Source: JBBROS01 sp965213845
Lineage (GTDB): Bacteria; Pseudomonadota; Alphaproteobacteria; Acetobacterales; Acetobacteraceae
DNA: 64,000 nucleotides
Assembly (NCBI GenBank): GCA_965213845.1
Contig: CBDCAI010000008.1
Location: forward strand, 124,001-188,000
Reading direction: 5' to 3'
Both the position numbers and the translations under genes were made by a program. Below, one piece after another: positions 19,326-27,621 of the stretch (position 1 is the first letter of the stretch; every line of letters begins with the position of its first letter). The notes beneath the pieces are model-generated. The model had not been told where the DNA came from. It saw nothing but the letters and a program-made list of their open reading frames with translations, and ran no database searches.

Positions 19326-20432
19326 CTACCAGCCGTTGACCCGGTCCCAGACGGCGACGACGTCCTCGGTTCCGTCGAGGACGAAGTAGCGGTCGTGGGC
19401 GGCGGCGGTCATGCAGGTGTGGTTGGGGACGATGCGGACGAGGGTGCCGACCGGGGGCATCGGCGTGCCGGGGCCGCAGGCGACGACGCCGTGTTCCTGG
19501 TAGGCGGCGACGATGGTGGCATGGCCGAAGCCGGGAGTGCCGTCGGCGGCCCGGACCAGGCCGAAGCCGAAATCGACGGGGCCTGCGGCGGTGCTGCGGT
19601 CCTTCGAGAGGGCGAGGCCGCCGGCGTCCACGAGGAAGCGGTTCTCGTCGGGGCGGCGGCCGACGACGCTGGCAAGCACGGTCAGGGCGATGTCGTCCAT
19701 GCCGTGGGTGCCGATGCCGGCCTGGAAGAGGTCGCCGAACATGGTGACGCCGGCGCGGACCTCGGTGACGCCGTCGAGTTGCCGGGCGTGGCGGAGGGTG
19801 GGGGAGCTGCCCATGGAGACGATGCCGGATGGGTGGCCGTCTGCGTGCAGGCGGGACGCGGCGCCGACGATGGCGGCGCGCTCACGCTCGGCGATGTCGG
19901 CCATCTCGTCGTCGCTGCGGCCGGCGTAGCTGTGGCCGGCGTGGGTCATGACGCCGGCGAGGCGGGGGCCGAGGCGAGCGGCGACGGCCAGCAGGCGGGC
20001 GTCGGTTGCGGCCATGCCGCCGCGGTGTTCGCCGCAGTCGACCTCGATGAGGGCGCGGAGGGGGCCGGGATGGGCGGCGATGGCGGCGGCGGTGTCGGGG
20101 TCGTCGGTGATGACGGTGCAGTCGGCGCCCGCGGCGTTGAGCGCGGCCACGCGGCCGAGCTTCCGCGGCGTGATGCCGACGGCATAGAGCATGTCGTGGA
20201 CGCCGTGCCGGGCGAAGTATTCGGCCTCGGCGAGGGTGGAGACGGTCATGCCGCGGGCGCCGGCGGCCTCGGCCATGCACCAGACGTCGATGGACTTGGC
20301 GGTCTTCATGTGGGGGCGGAGGGCGACGCCGAGGCGGCGGGCGCTGGCCGTCATGGCGTCGATGTTGCGGGCGAGGAGGCGGCGGTCGAGCAGGAGGCAG
20401 GGGGTGGCGAGGTCGTGGATGTTCATGGCCAT
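19326..20432 (-). CDS. D-threonine aldolase / D-serine dehydratase-like PLP enzyme (alanine racemase N-terminal fold)
   Basis: Protein of 368 residues with the fold-type III barrel. NIHDLATPCLLLDRRLLARNI begins the domain, and K43 in RPHMKTAKS is the expected PLP lysine. The C-terminal metal site is seen as PNHTCMT (His-x-Cys). These features fit D-threonine aldolases and DSD1-type D-serine dehydratases, which act on D-beta-hydroxy amino acids. AAGG lies six to seven bases before the ATG at 20432; the ATG two codons later gives a cleaner four-base overlap with the M81 gene, so either start is plausible. It is the last gene of a three-gene coupled operon. Confidence 0.85.
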   Translation of the reverse strand: MAMNIHDLATPCLLLDRRLLARNIDAMTASARRLGVALRPHMKTAKSIDVWCMAEAAGARGMTVSTLAEAEYFARHGVHDMLYAVGITPRKLGRVAALNAAGADCTVITDDPDTAAAIAAHPGPLRALIEVDCGEHRGGMAATDARLLAVAARLGPRLAGVMTHAGHSYAGRSDDEMADIAERERAAIVGAASRLHADGHPSGIVSMGSSPTLRHARQLDGVTEVRAGVTMFGDLFQAGIGTHGMDDIALTVLASVVGRRPDENRFLVDAGGLALSKDRSTAAGPVDFGFGLVRAADGTPGFGHATIVAAYQEHGVVACGPGTPMPPVGTLVRIVPNHTCMTAAAHDRYFVLDGTEDVVAVWDRVNGW

Positions 20433-21988
20433 TGCACGCCTTCGTCGAGCGGGAGCACGGGGCGTGGCAGGTGTTTCCAGTCGAAGCGGGACAGGACGGG
20501 GCTGCTGAGTCCGGGGACGTCGACCTCGACGATGTCGGCGGGGCCGAACAGCTGGTCGAAGCCGCCGCGGAAGTGGCCGCGGGACTTCACAACGAGGCAG
20601 CGGACGGCGGCGAGGTCGATGCCGAGCGCCTCAAGGAAGGCGGGGTCGGCGCATTGGACCCGGCGGGAGGCGACGGCGACGCGGAGGCCGTCGAGGTCGA
20701 GCAGGGCCATGCGGCCGAGGGGGACGGTGTTGCCGGCGAAGATGCCGCGGCGGCCGAGGACCGGGGCGTCGTGCAGCGCGAGGACGCGGGCCGGCGTGTC
20801 CCAGGCAGTGTCGGCGTTGCGGCCGAAGCGGGCGGTGAGGGCGGCGCCGATGCCGGCGTGCCAGGCGTCGTCGGCGAGGGCCGGGTCCCAGATGAGGCCG
20901 ATGACGGCGTGCTGGACGCGCGCTTCGTGAAAGGCGCGGAGGATGTGGAGGGTGTTGCCGCGGCCGCCGCCGCCGGGGTTGTCGGCGACGTCGGCGAAGG
21001 CGAGGGCGCGGCCGCCGGAAGCGGTCGCGAGGGCGCGGCGGACGGCTTCGTCGAGCGGGGTGAGTGTGGCGCGGAACTGGGCGCGGCGGGCCCAGCCGGC
21101 CTCGGCGAGCTCCTGGGCCAGGGCTTCGGCGGCGTCCTTGTCGGTTGCGGTGACGACGGCGGTGAGGCCGTTGAACGGGGTGTCGGCGAAGGCGAAGCCG
21201 CCCATGACGGAAACGTTGAGGACGCGGCCGGCGTAGGGGGGTTCGTGCATGCGGCGCTGGCCGAGGTCGATCAGCTCGCCGTAGGGGCGGGAGGGCGCGG
21301 TGGGCTCGGTGAGCATGGTGACGGTGGGGGGGACGATGGGCAGGCGACGGCGGGCGAGGTGGGTGCGGAGGCCCTGCATGAGGCGGCGAAGCAGGGCGGC
21401 GCTTTCCGCGCCACGCTCGCGCATGTCCATGTGGGGGTTGGTGCGGTAGCCGACGAAGCCGTCCAGCAGGGCGACGTCGCGGTCGGAGACGTTGGCGTGG
21501 AGGTCGAGGCTGGCGACGACGGGCGTTGCGGGGCCGACGAGCCGGCGGACGAGGGCGAGGAGCGCGCCTTCGGGGTCGTCCTCGACCGTGGTGAGGCCGG
21601 CGCCGTGCAGGACCACGTAGACGCCGTCGAGGGGTGGGGCGCCGGGGCGCAGGGCGTGGCGCAGGCCGGCTTCCCAGATGGCCATCATGCGGAGGAACAG
21701 GTCGTGTTCGACGGGGCCGTTGGGCTCGGCCATGGCCAGCATGATGGGCACGGGGGTCCATGGCGTGAGGGGCGGGGATCCGGCGGCGTCCATGTCGGCG
21801 ACGAAGCCCGGCATCTCGGCGAGCATGCGGGGGGCTGCGGCACGGGCCTCGGACAGCAGGGCCGGGCCTTCGAACCAGGTCCGGTCGCGGAAGTCGGGTT
21901 CGGTCGCCAGGGGGGCGAAGCGGTTGCACTCGATGGAGAAGCCGAGGATGGCGACGCGTTTGGGAGCGGCGGGTGGGGTGGGCGTCAC
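20423..21988 (-). CDS. M81 family metallopeptidase (MlrC-like), copy 2
   Basis: Protein of 521 residues. The start is a GTG in a GTGA overlap with the threonine-synthase-like gene. ILGFSIECNRFAPLATEPDF replaces the HES motif of typical members with IEC, a notable change at a family hallmark. The remaining landmarks are present: VYVVLHGAGL, SLDLHANVSDRD, TNPHMDMRERG and a C-terminal domain with DNPGGGGRGNTLHIL. Compared with copy 1 it has a longer insertion after residue 40. Its partners are amino-acid enzymes instead of a transporter, so the two M81 proteins probably have different substrates. Confidence 0.85.
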   Translation of the reverse strand: MTPTPPAAPKRVAILGFSIECNRFAPLATEPDFRDRTWFEGPALLSEARAAAPRMLAEMPGFVADMDAAGSPPLTPWTPVPIMLAMAEPNGPVEHDLFLRMMAIWEAGLRHALRPGAPPLDGVYVVLHGAGLTTVEDDPEGALLALVRRLVGPATPVVASLDLHANVSDRDVALLDGFVGYRTNPHMDMRERGAESAALLRRLMQGLRTHLARRRLPIVPPTVTMLTEPTAPSRPYGELIDLGQRRMHEPPYAGRVLNVSVMGGFAFADTPFNGLTAVVTATDKDAAEALAQELAEAGWARRAQFRATLTPLDEAVRRALATASGGRALAFADVADNPGGGGRGNTLHILRAFHEARVQHAVIGLIWDPALADDAWHAGIGAALTARFGRNADTAWDTPARVLALHDAPVLGRRGIFAGNTVPLGRMALLDLDGLRVAVASRRVQCADPAFLEALGIDLAAVRCLVVKSRGHFRGGFDQLFGPADIVEVDVPGLSSPVLSRFDWKHLPRPVLPLDEGVQWP

Positions 21989-23103
21989 AGGGCGATGCCC
22001 ATCAGCTCGGCAATGCGGGGGGTGGCCTTGAGGCCGGTGCCGGTGAGGACGACGACGGTCGTCTCGTGCGGCGCGATGCTGCCGCGGGCGAGGAGGGCGG
22101 CGAAGGCGGCGGTGGCCTGGGCGCATGTGGGCTCGACGTAGATGCCGCGGGTGGCCAGGAGCAAGACCTCGGCCGCGATCTCGGCTTCGGTCAGCAGCAC
22201 TGCGCCGCCGCCGCTGTTCCGGAGTGCGGCGACGACCTCGGGCAGGCGGATGGGGGCGGCGATGGCGGTGCCCTCGGCGATGGTGGGGCGGATGGGGGGC
22301 GGGGACAGGTTCAGGGCGGCGGCGGCGATGGGGCCGCAATGGACGGGCTGGGCCGCGAACAGGCGGGGCATGCGGGCGATCGCGCCGGCGCGGAGCAGCT
22401 CGGTGAAGCCGATCCAGCAGCCGAGCACGTTCGACCCGGCGCCGCAGGGGACGACGACGTTGTCGGGCGCGCGCCAGCCGAGGTCCTCCCACAGCTCGTA
22501 GGCGAGAGTCTTCGTGCCCTGGAGGAAGAAGGGGTGCCAGTTGTGGCTGGCGTAGAAGATGGTGGCGGCGCGGGCTTCGGCGGCGGTGCTGGTGTCCTGT
22601 CGCGTGCCGGGGACCAGCTCGACGGTGGCGCCGTGGGCGCGCATCTGGACGGTTTTGGCCGGGCTGGTGGATGCGGGGGCCATGATGGTGGCGTTCATGC
22701 CGCCGGCGGCGGCGTAGGCGGCGACGGCGGCCCCGCCATTGCCGCTGCTGTCCTCGAGCACCGCCGTGATGCCCTGGGCGCGGAGCAGGCTGAGCATGAC
22801 GCTTGCCCCGCGGTCCTTGAAGCTGCCGGTCGGCATGAACCACTCGCATTTCAGGTGGGCGGTCGCGCCATGCAGGGCGGTGGGCAGGAGGGGGGTGCAG
22901 CCCTCGCCCAGGGTGATGGGGTCGTTCACCTGGAAGGGCAGCGCCGCGCGGTATCGCCAGAGGCTGCGCGTGGCCGGGTCGACCCGGGTGCGGTCGAGGC
23001 CCGGCAGGGGGGCGAGCAGCAGCGGCTGTCCGGCGTCGCCGCACCAGCGGGGCGGGTCGAGCGGATAGGACTCGCTGCTTCGCGGATCGACGTAGCGTGA
23101 CAT
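21985..23103 (-). CDS. Threonine synthase-like PLP enzyme
   Basis: Protein of 372 residues of the fold-type II (tryptophan synthase beta) family. K96 in PTGSFKDRGA is the PLP lysine, DSSGNGGAAVAAYAAAGG the phosphate-binding loop, VVPCGAGSNVLG the second glycine-rich loop. TLGEGCTPLLP is typical for threonine synthases. Real threonine biosynthesis genes (thrA, thrB) are absent, and the genes that follow are catabolic, so it may instead be a lyase or ammonia-lyase. It heads the coupled operon with M81 copy 2 and the D-threonine-aldolase-like enzyme, and faces the M20 gene across a 67-bp divergent region. Confidence 0.85.
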   Translation of the reverse strand: MSRYVDPRSSESYPLDPPRWCGDAGQPLLLAPLPGLDRTRVDPATRSLWRYRAALPFQVNDPITLGEGCTPLLPTALHGATAHLKCEWFMPTGSFKDRGASVMLSLLRAQGITAVLEDSSGNGGAAVAAYAAAGGMNATIMAPASTSPAKTVQMRAHGATVELVPGTRQDTSTAAEARAATIFYASHNWHPFFLQGTKTLAYELWEDLGWRAPDNVVVPCGAGSNVLGCWIGFTELLRAGAIARMPRLFAAQPVHCGPIAAAALNLSPPPIRPTIAEGTAIAAPIRLPEVVAALRNSGGGAVLLTEAEIAAEVLLLATRGIYVEPTCAQATAAFAALLARGSIAPHETTVVVLTGTGLKATPRIAELMGIAL

Positions 23104-23170
23104 GGCGCAGCCTTGCCCCCCTGCCCGCGCCGGTGCAAGAGGGGCCGGTCACCAGGAATAAGACCGCTGC

Positions 23171-24274
23171 ATGGATCACCCCACCCGCGTCGTTGCGACG
23201 CTTGCCCAGGATCTCGTGCGGCTGGACAGCCGCAGCAGCGTGTCGAACCTGAAGATCGCCGAGCGTCTGGCGCAGGAGCTGACGGGGTTCGAGGTGGAGC
23301 ACCTGCCGTTCTCGGACGACAACGGCATCGAGAAGATGGCGATCGTGGCGACGCGGGGCCGGGGCGGGCTGGCGTTCAGCGGGCATATGGACACGGTGCC
23401 GGACACGGGGTGGCTGACGGACCCGTGGGCGGGGCGGGTGGAGGACGACACGCTGTTCGGGCTGGGGGCTGCGGACATGAAGGGGCCGGTGGCGGCGCTG
23501 GTCGTGGCGGCGCAGAGCCTGCCGGGGCGTATCCCGATCGCGCTCCTGCTGACGACCGACGAGGAGACGACGAAGCAGGGCGCGCGGGTGGTGCTGGGCA
23601 GCGAGCTGGCGCGGCGGTATGCGCCCAACAGCATTCTGGTGGCGGAGCCGACGCGCCTGGTTCCGGTGCGGGGGCATCGGGCGCACATCGAGTTCACGGC
23701 GGTGGCGACGGGCACGCAGGCGCACAGCAGCACGGGGCGGGGCCGGAACGCGAACTGGGACCTGATCCCGTTCCTGACGACGTTGCGGGCGATCCATGAC
23801 CGGCTGCGGACCGACCCGTCGTTGCAGGACCTGGCTTACGAGCCGCCGTTCAGCGACTTCAACCCGGTGATCGACAACCATGGCGCCGCGGTGAACGTGA
23901 CGGTGCCGCGGGCGACGGTCCGGGTGAAGTTCCGCTACAGCGCCGGGATCGACCCGGGGCCGATCGTCGCTGCGGTGCAGGAGGCGGCGGACAAGTCGAA
24001 CCTGAAGCTGTCGCAGCGGAGCGAGGGCGGGCCGCCGGAGCTTCCGGCCGAGCACCGGCTGATCCGTGCCGCGACGGAGCTGACCGGGCTTATGGCCCGG
24101 ACGGCGCCGTATGGGACCGACGCCTCGGTGCTGCAGGCGCTGGCGCCGTGCCTGGTGATGGGGCCGGGAGATATCGGGGTGGCGCACTCGCCGCACGAGT
24201 GCGTCAGTTTGTCGGAGCTGGCGGGGGCGGTTCCGCTGTTCCAGCGGATGGCGGAGCTGATGGCGCGGGGCTGA
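23171..24274 (+). CDS. M20 family metallopeptidase (ArgE/DapE/CPG2-like)
   Basis: Dizinc amidohydrolase of 367 residues. Metal ligands and catalytic residues are in place: H72 and D74 in SGHMDTVPD, D102 in GLGAADMKGP, the acidic pair E131-E132 in TTDEETTKQG, and a C-terminal VAHSPHECVS. The dimerisation domain begins near GHRAHIEFTA. The family includes acetylornithine deacetylase, succinyl-DAP desuccinylase and carboxypeptidases; the natural substrate here is unknown, but the neighbours suggest N-acyl amino acids or small peptides. It is transcribed divergently from the threonine-synthase-like operon. Confidence 0.9.
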   Translation: MDHPTRVVATLAQDLVRLDSRSSVSNLKIAERLAQELTGFEVEHLPFSDDNGIEKMAIVATRGRGGLAFSGHMDTVPDTGWLTDPWAGRVEDDTLFGLGAADMKGPVAALVVAAQSLPGRIPIALLLTTDEETTKQGARVVLGSELARRYAPNSILVAEPTRLVPVRGHRAHIEFTAVATGTQAHSSTGRGRNANWDLIPFLTTLRAIHDRLRTDPSLQDLAYEPPFSDFNPVIDNHGAAVNVTVPRATVRVKFRYSAGIDPGPIVAAVQEAADKSNLKLSQRSEGGPPELPAEHRLIRAATELTGLMARTAPYGTDASVLQALAPCLVMGPGDIGVAHSPHECVSLSELAGAVPLFQRMAELMARG

Positions 24275-24345
24275 CGCCGGGTGCCTGGCCGGCCGGGCTG
24301 TGATCGGTGCGTGACACGGCGGGGTGCCGCGGGTTGAATGCTTGC

Positions 24346-25206
24346 ATGGACCACCCGCTGCCCTTGTCTCCCCCGGCGTTCGAGGTGTTGCTGCCGGAGC
24401 GGCAGACGGCGCCGGTGGTGTTCGCGTCGGCGCATTCCGGGCGGAACTACCCGGCGGCCTTCATCGAGGCGGCGCGGCTGGACCCGCTGGGGCTGCGGCG
24501 GAGCGAGGACAGCTTCGTGGACGAGCTGTTCGCCGGGGTGCCGTCCGTCGGTGCGCCGCTGCTGTCGGCCACGTTCCCGCGGGCGTACTGCGACCCGAAC
24601 CGGGAGGCGTGGGAGCTGGACCCCAGCATGTTCGCGGACGACCTTCCGCCGTGGGTGAACACCACGAGCGCGCGGGTGGGCGCGGGGTTGGGCACGCTGG
24701 CGCGGGTGGTGGCGACGGGGGAGACGATCTACCGCGACAAGCTGACCTTCGCCGATGCGGAGTTCCGGGTGGAGTCGTGCTGGAAGCCGTATCATGAGCG
24801 GCTGTCGGGGCTGATCGCGGAGACGCGGGCGCGGTTCGGGGCGTGCCTGCTGATCGACTGCCATTCGATGCCGGCGCATGCGAGCCGGGGGGCGCCGCCC
24901 GATTTCGTGCTGGGCGACGTGCATGGCACGGCGTGTTCGGCGCGGGTGACGCGGCTGGTGGAGCAGGTGCTGGCGGACCAGGGGTATGCGGTGCGGCGCA
25001 ACGACCCTTATGCCGGGGGCTATGTGACCCGGCATTACGGGCGGCCGCGCGAGGGGGTGCACGCGCTGCAGATCGAGATCGCGCGGCGGCTTTACATGGA
25101 TGAGGCGACGTTCAGCCGGCGGGCCGGGTTCGACCGGCTGCGGGGGCACCTGACGGCGCTGGCTGCGGCGCTGACCGCGGCATCGGCGGAGCTGCTGGAG
25201 CCCTGA
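24346..25206 (+). CDS. N-formylglutamate amidohydrolase family protein (HutG-like)
   Basis: Enzyme of 286 residues. FASAHSGRNYPAAF carries the conserved S/H-x-S-G-R segment, SEDSFVDELF and SATFPRAYCDPNREAWELDP follow in the normal order, and LLIDCHSMPAHAS is the metal-binding motif. The family hydrolyses N-formyl-glutamate in histidine breakdown, but no hut genes are nearby. Together with the M20 gene 71 bp upstream it may deformylate or deacylate an amino acid. The ATG at 24346 is chosen over an upstream GTG because added residues lack similarity to the fold. Confidence 0.87.
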   Translation: MDHPLPLSPPAFEVLLPERQTAPVVFASAHSGRNYPAAFIEAARLDPLGLRRSEDSFVDELFAGVPSVGAPLLSATFPRAYCDPNREAWELDPSMFADDLPPWVNTTSARVGAGLGTLARVVATGETIYRDKLTFADAEFRVESCWKPYHERLSGLIAETRARFGACLLIDCHSMPAHASRGAPPDFVLGDVHGTACSARVTRLVEQVLADQGYAVRRNDPYAGGYVTRHYGRPREGVHALQIEIARRLYMDEATFSRRAGFDRLRGHLTALAAALTAASAELLEP

Positions 25207-25213
25207 GGCTGCC

Positions 25214-25291
25214 AAAAAAGTGGCGGCACCCGAAGGCGCCGCCAAGTTTAGGGAGGAAACGTCCAGGCACAGGCCTAAGCCACATGCCTGG
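25214..25291. other. Two strong hairpins in the 193-bp gap; candidate terminator and structured RNA
   Basis: Hairpin 1 pairs TGGCGGC (25221-25227) with GCCGCCA (25238-25244) and is flanked on the left by six A bases, so on the minus strand it looks like an intrinsic terminator with a T tract; on the plus strand it ends the amidohydrolase gene. Hairpin 2 pairs CCAGGCA (25263-25269) with TGCCTGG (25285-25291), with an inner GGC/GCC pairing. Between them GGGAGGAAA resembles a ribosome-binding site without a matching start. Nothing else is visible before the transglycosylase gene. Confidence 0.55.
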
Positions 25292-25399
25292 GAGTGTTCT
25301 ACCTGGGCAAGGCTCCGGGATCAACAGATTTTTTGCAGTGCAGCATTGTTTCGGTTCCACTGTTAACTCTGCTGCAAGGTCGGGGTGGGACGATGGGGC

Positions 25400-26233
25400 A
25401 TGCGATCCTGGGGTCTCCTGATTTCGATGTTGGTGTCGGCCCCGGGTGCGGCGCTGGGTCAGGCGTGGGGTCCGTGCCGGGCGGCGCTTGCGATGACGAA
25501 ACGGGCGACGGGGGTGCCGGACCGGCTGATGCAGGCGATGGCGGTTGTGGAGAGTGGGCGGCGGGACGGCACGGGGCGGGTGGCACCCTGGCCGTGGACG
25601 ATCAACGTGGAGGGGACGGGGGAGGTGTTCGAGAGCAAGGCGGCGGCGATCGCGGCGGTGACGGCGCATCGGGCGGGGGGGGCGCGGAGCATCGACGTGG
25701 GCTGCATGCAGGTGAACCTGATGCATCATCCGAATGCGTTCCCGTCGCTGGAGGATGCGTTCGACCCGGCGATCAATGCGCGGTATGCGGCGCGGTTCCT
25801 GCAGCAGCTGCTGGCGCAGACCGGGTCCTGGCCGCGGGCGGTGGCGGGCTACCATTCGCTGACACCCGAGGTGGGCGGGGACTATTCGCGCAAGGTCCTG
25901 GCGATCTGGGCACAGCCCGAGGTGGTCCGGGGGGCGGCTGTGGCGCAAGCCGGGACCCAGGGCGGGGCTGCCGGGCTGGCGGGGGTGCAAGCGTTTGCTT
26001 CGCCGGGGTTGCCGCCCCCTGCCCTGCCGCCCCCTGCCCTGCCGCCCGCTGCCCTGCCGTCCGCTGCGGCGGGCGCGGGCGGGATTTCGGTGGGGAGTGG
26101 CGCCAGGCCGGGGTCGGGGGGTGGCCCGAATGGGGGCGTAGGCGGCGGCGTGGGGATGACACGGCGGGGTCTCGACTCCTATCGTGCGGCCCCGGTGCGG
26201 TTGGCGACGGCGGCGCCCATACGGCGGTCTTGA
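25400..26233 (+). CDS. Lytic transglycosylase (SLT-domain) with a Pro/Ala-rich tail
   Basis: Exported enzyme of 277 residues that should cleave peptidoglycan glycan strands. The signal peptide is MRSWGLLISMLVSAPGAALG. The catalytic glutamate is E51 in AVVESGRRDG; WPWTINVEGTGEVFESK, DVGCMQVNLMHHPNAF, NARYAARFLQQL and AVAGYHSLTPEVG are the later family motifs. After about residue 190 the protein becomes low-complexity, with proline repeats and a glycine-rich end, likely a flexible wall-spanning segment. A GTG at 25385 is possible but would add residues before the signal peptide. Confidence 0.88.
   Translation: MRSWGLLISMLVSAPGAALGQAWGPCRAALAMTKRATGVPDRLMQAMAVVESGRRDGTGRVAPWPWTINVEGTGEVFESKAAAIAAVTAHRAGGARSIDVGCMQVNLMHHPNAFPSLEDAFDPAINARYAARFLQQLLAQTGSWPRAVAGYHSLTPEVGGDYSRKVLAIWAQPEVVRGAAVAQAGTQGGAAGLAGVQAFASPGLPPPALPPPALPPAALPSAAAGAGGISVGSGARPGSGGGPNGGVGGGVGMTRRGLDSYRAAPVRLATAAPIRRS
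26011..26070. repeat. 15-bp tandem repeats coding for proline-rich units
   Basis: The unit GCCGCCCCCTGCCCT occurs twice exactly, then once with one change, then as a degenerate fourth copy, giving LPPPALPPPALPPAALP in the tail of the transglycosylase. The repeat length is a multiple of three, so expansion keeps the frame. Confidence 0.85.
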
Positions 26234-26411
26234 CCGCGGAGGCTTACGCGTCCGGCAGAGTTGCGCGGATTTCCGGCACGGTGCCGCCACATCGGGCAGC
26301 GTGCGTCAAACTGCTGTCAACGGACGGTGGATTTCTTACCCTGTGACACATTGAATGCTGGCATTCGCCGATGCCGCCCCTTTAGATAGGGACACAGCTT
26401 TCTTGCCGGGG

Positions 26412-27560
26412 ATGCGAGTGACAGCACCGAACCGACTGTGGCCCAATGCATGGTGGCTTGCTTCGCTGGCGCTGCTCGGGCTGGCGCTGCCGGCGGCGAT
26501 GTCGTGCCCGGCCTGGGCGCAGCCGGCACCAGGCAACGGCGTTCCGGTTTCAGCCGTGGCGGCGGTGCGGCAGGATGTGCCGGTGGTGCAGCGGGCGATC
26601 GGCACCGTTCAGGCATTCCAGTCCGTGCTGGTGCGGGCGCGGGTGGACGGGACGCTGGACAAGGTGCTGTTCACCGAGGGGCAGTCGGTGAAGCCGGGCG
26701 AGATCCTGGCGCAACTGGACCCGCGGCCGTATCAGGCGATCCTGGACCAGGCGGTGGCCAAGCGTGCCTCGGACGAGGCGATGGTCGTCAGCGCGCGGTC
26801 GGACCTGGTGCGCTACAACGACCTGGCGCAAAGCCAGGTGGCGTCGCGGCAGAAGCTGGAGCAGATCCGGGCCAGCGTGGCGCAGGGCGAGGCTGCGGTG
26901 CGGGGCGACGAGGCGCAGATCGCCGCGGCGATGCTGAACCTGGACTTCACGCGCATCACGTCGCCGCTGGCCGGCCGGGTCGGGCTGCGGCAGATCGACC
27001 CGGGCAACTTCATCCGCGTGGCGGACGTGAACAGCACCGGGCTGGTGACGATCGCGCAGATCGAGCCGATCTCGCTGGTGTTCACGCTGCCGCAGGACAT
27101 GCTGCCGCGGGTGCAGGCGGCGATGCGCGTGGGGAAGCTTCCAGTGCAGGCCTTCAGCTCGGACGATATGACGAAGCTGAGCGACGGGGAGCTGCTGACG
27201 ATGGACAGCTCGATCGACACGACCACGGGCACGATCAAGCTGAAGGCCGTGTTCGCCAACAAGGACGACAGCCTGTGGCCCGGGCAGTTCGTGAACGTGC
27301 GGATGCAGCTGAGCGTGAACAACGGGGTGACGACGATCCCGAGTGCGGCGGTGCAGCGGGGCCAATCGGGGATGTATGTCTTCGTCGTGAAGCCCGACAG
27401 CACCGTGGCGGTGCAGCCGATCGAGGTGACCCAGGATGACGGCCAGACGGCGATCGTGAGCAAGGGCGTGGCGCCGGGGGACCGGGTGGTGACGGCGGGG
27501 CATTCGCGGCTGACGAGCGGGACGCGGGTGACGGCGACCGAGCCGAAGGCCGGAACGTGA
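26412..27560 (+). CDS. RND efflux periplasmic adaptor (MdtA-like)
   Basis: Membrane-fusion protein of 382 residues linking an RND pump to an outer-membrane channel. The signal region runs to AMSCPAWAQ. Ordered domains are visible: a barrel-sandwich half with ARVDGTLDKVLFTEGQSVKP, a coiled-coil hairpin between about residues 100 and 160, the second lipoyl half with LDFTRITSPLAGRVGLRQID, and the beta-barrel and membrane-proximal domain ending in APGDRVVTAGHSRLTSGTRV. An in-frame GTG two codons downstream has better spacing to GGGGA. The pump gene follows after 61 bp. No outer-membrane channel gene is present. Confidence 0.9.
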   Translation: MRVTAPNRLWPNAWWLASLALLGLALPAAMSCPAWAQPAPGNGVPVSAVAAVRQDVPVVQRAIGTVQAFQSVLVRARVDGTLDKVLFTEGQSVKPGEILAQLDPRPYQAILDQAVAKRASDEAMVVSARSDLVRYNDLAQSQVASRQKLEQIRASVAQGEAAVRGDEAQIAAAMLNLDFTRITSPLAGRVGLRQIDPGNFIRVADVNSTGLVTIAQIEPISLVFTLPQDMLPRVQAAMRVGKLPVQAFSSDDMTKLSDGELLTMDSSIDTTTGTIKLKAVFANKDDSLWPGQFVNVRMQLSVNNGVTTIPSAAVQRGQSGMYVFVVKPDSTVAVQPIEVTQDDGQTAIVSKGVAPGDRVVTAGHSRLTSGTRVTATEPKAGT

Positions 27561-27621
27561 CCGGCATCATGGGGTTGGACGAGACGAGGCCATCCGACAT
27601 CAGGCCAGGGGACAGCAGGCG

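Noticed and set aside
21985..23103. Assigning the PLP enzyme as thrC of the threonine pathway
   Set aside because: Context is catabolic and thrA/thrB are absent, so only a threonine-synthase-like label is supportable.
20423..24196. Open frame of 1257 codons on the minus strand
   Set aside because: Only its last 521 codons are the M81 gene. The rest is Arg/Pro/His-rich shadow of the threonine-synthase-like gene and of the plus-strand M20 gene.
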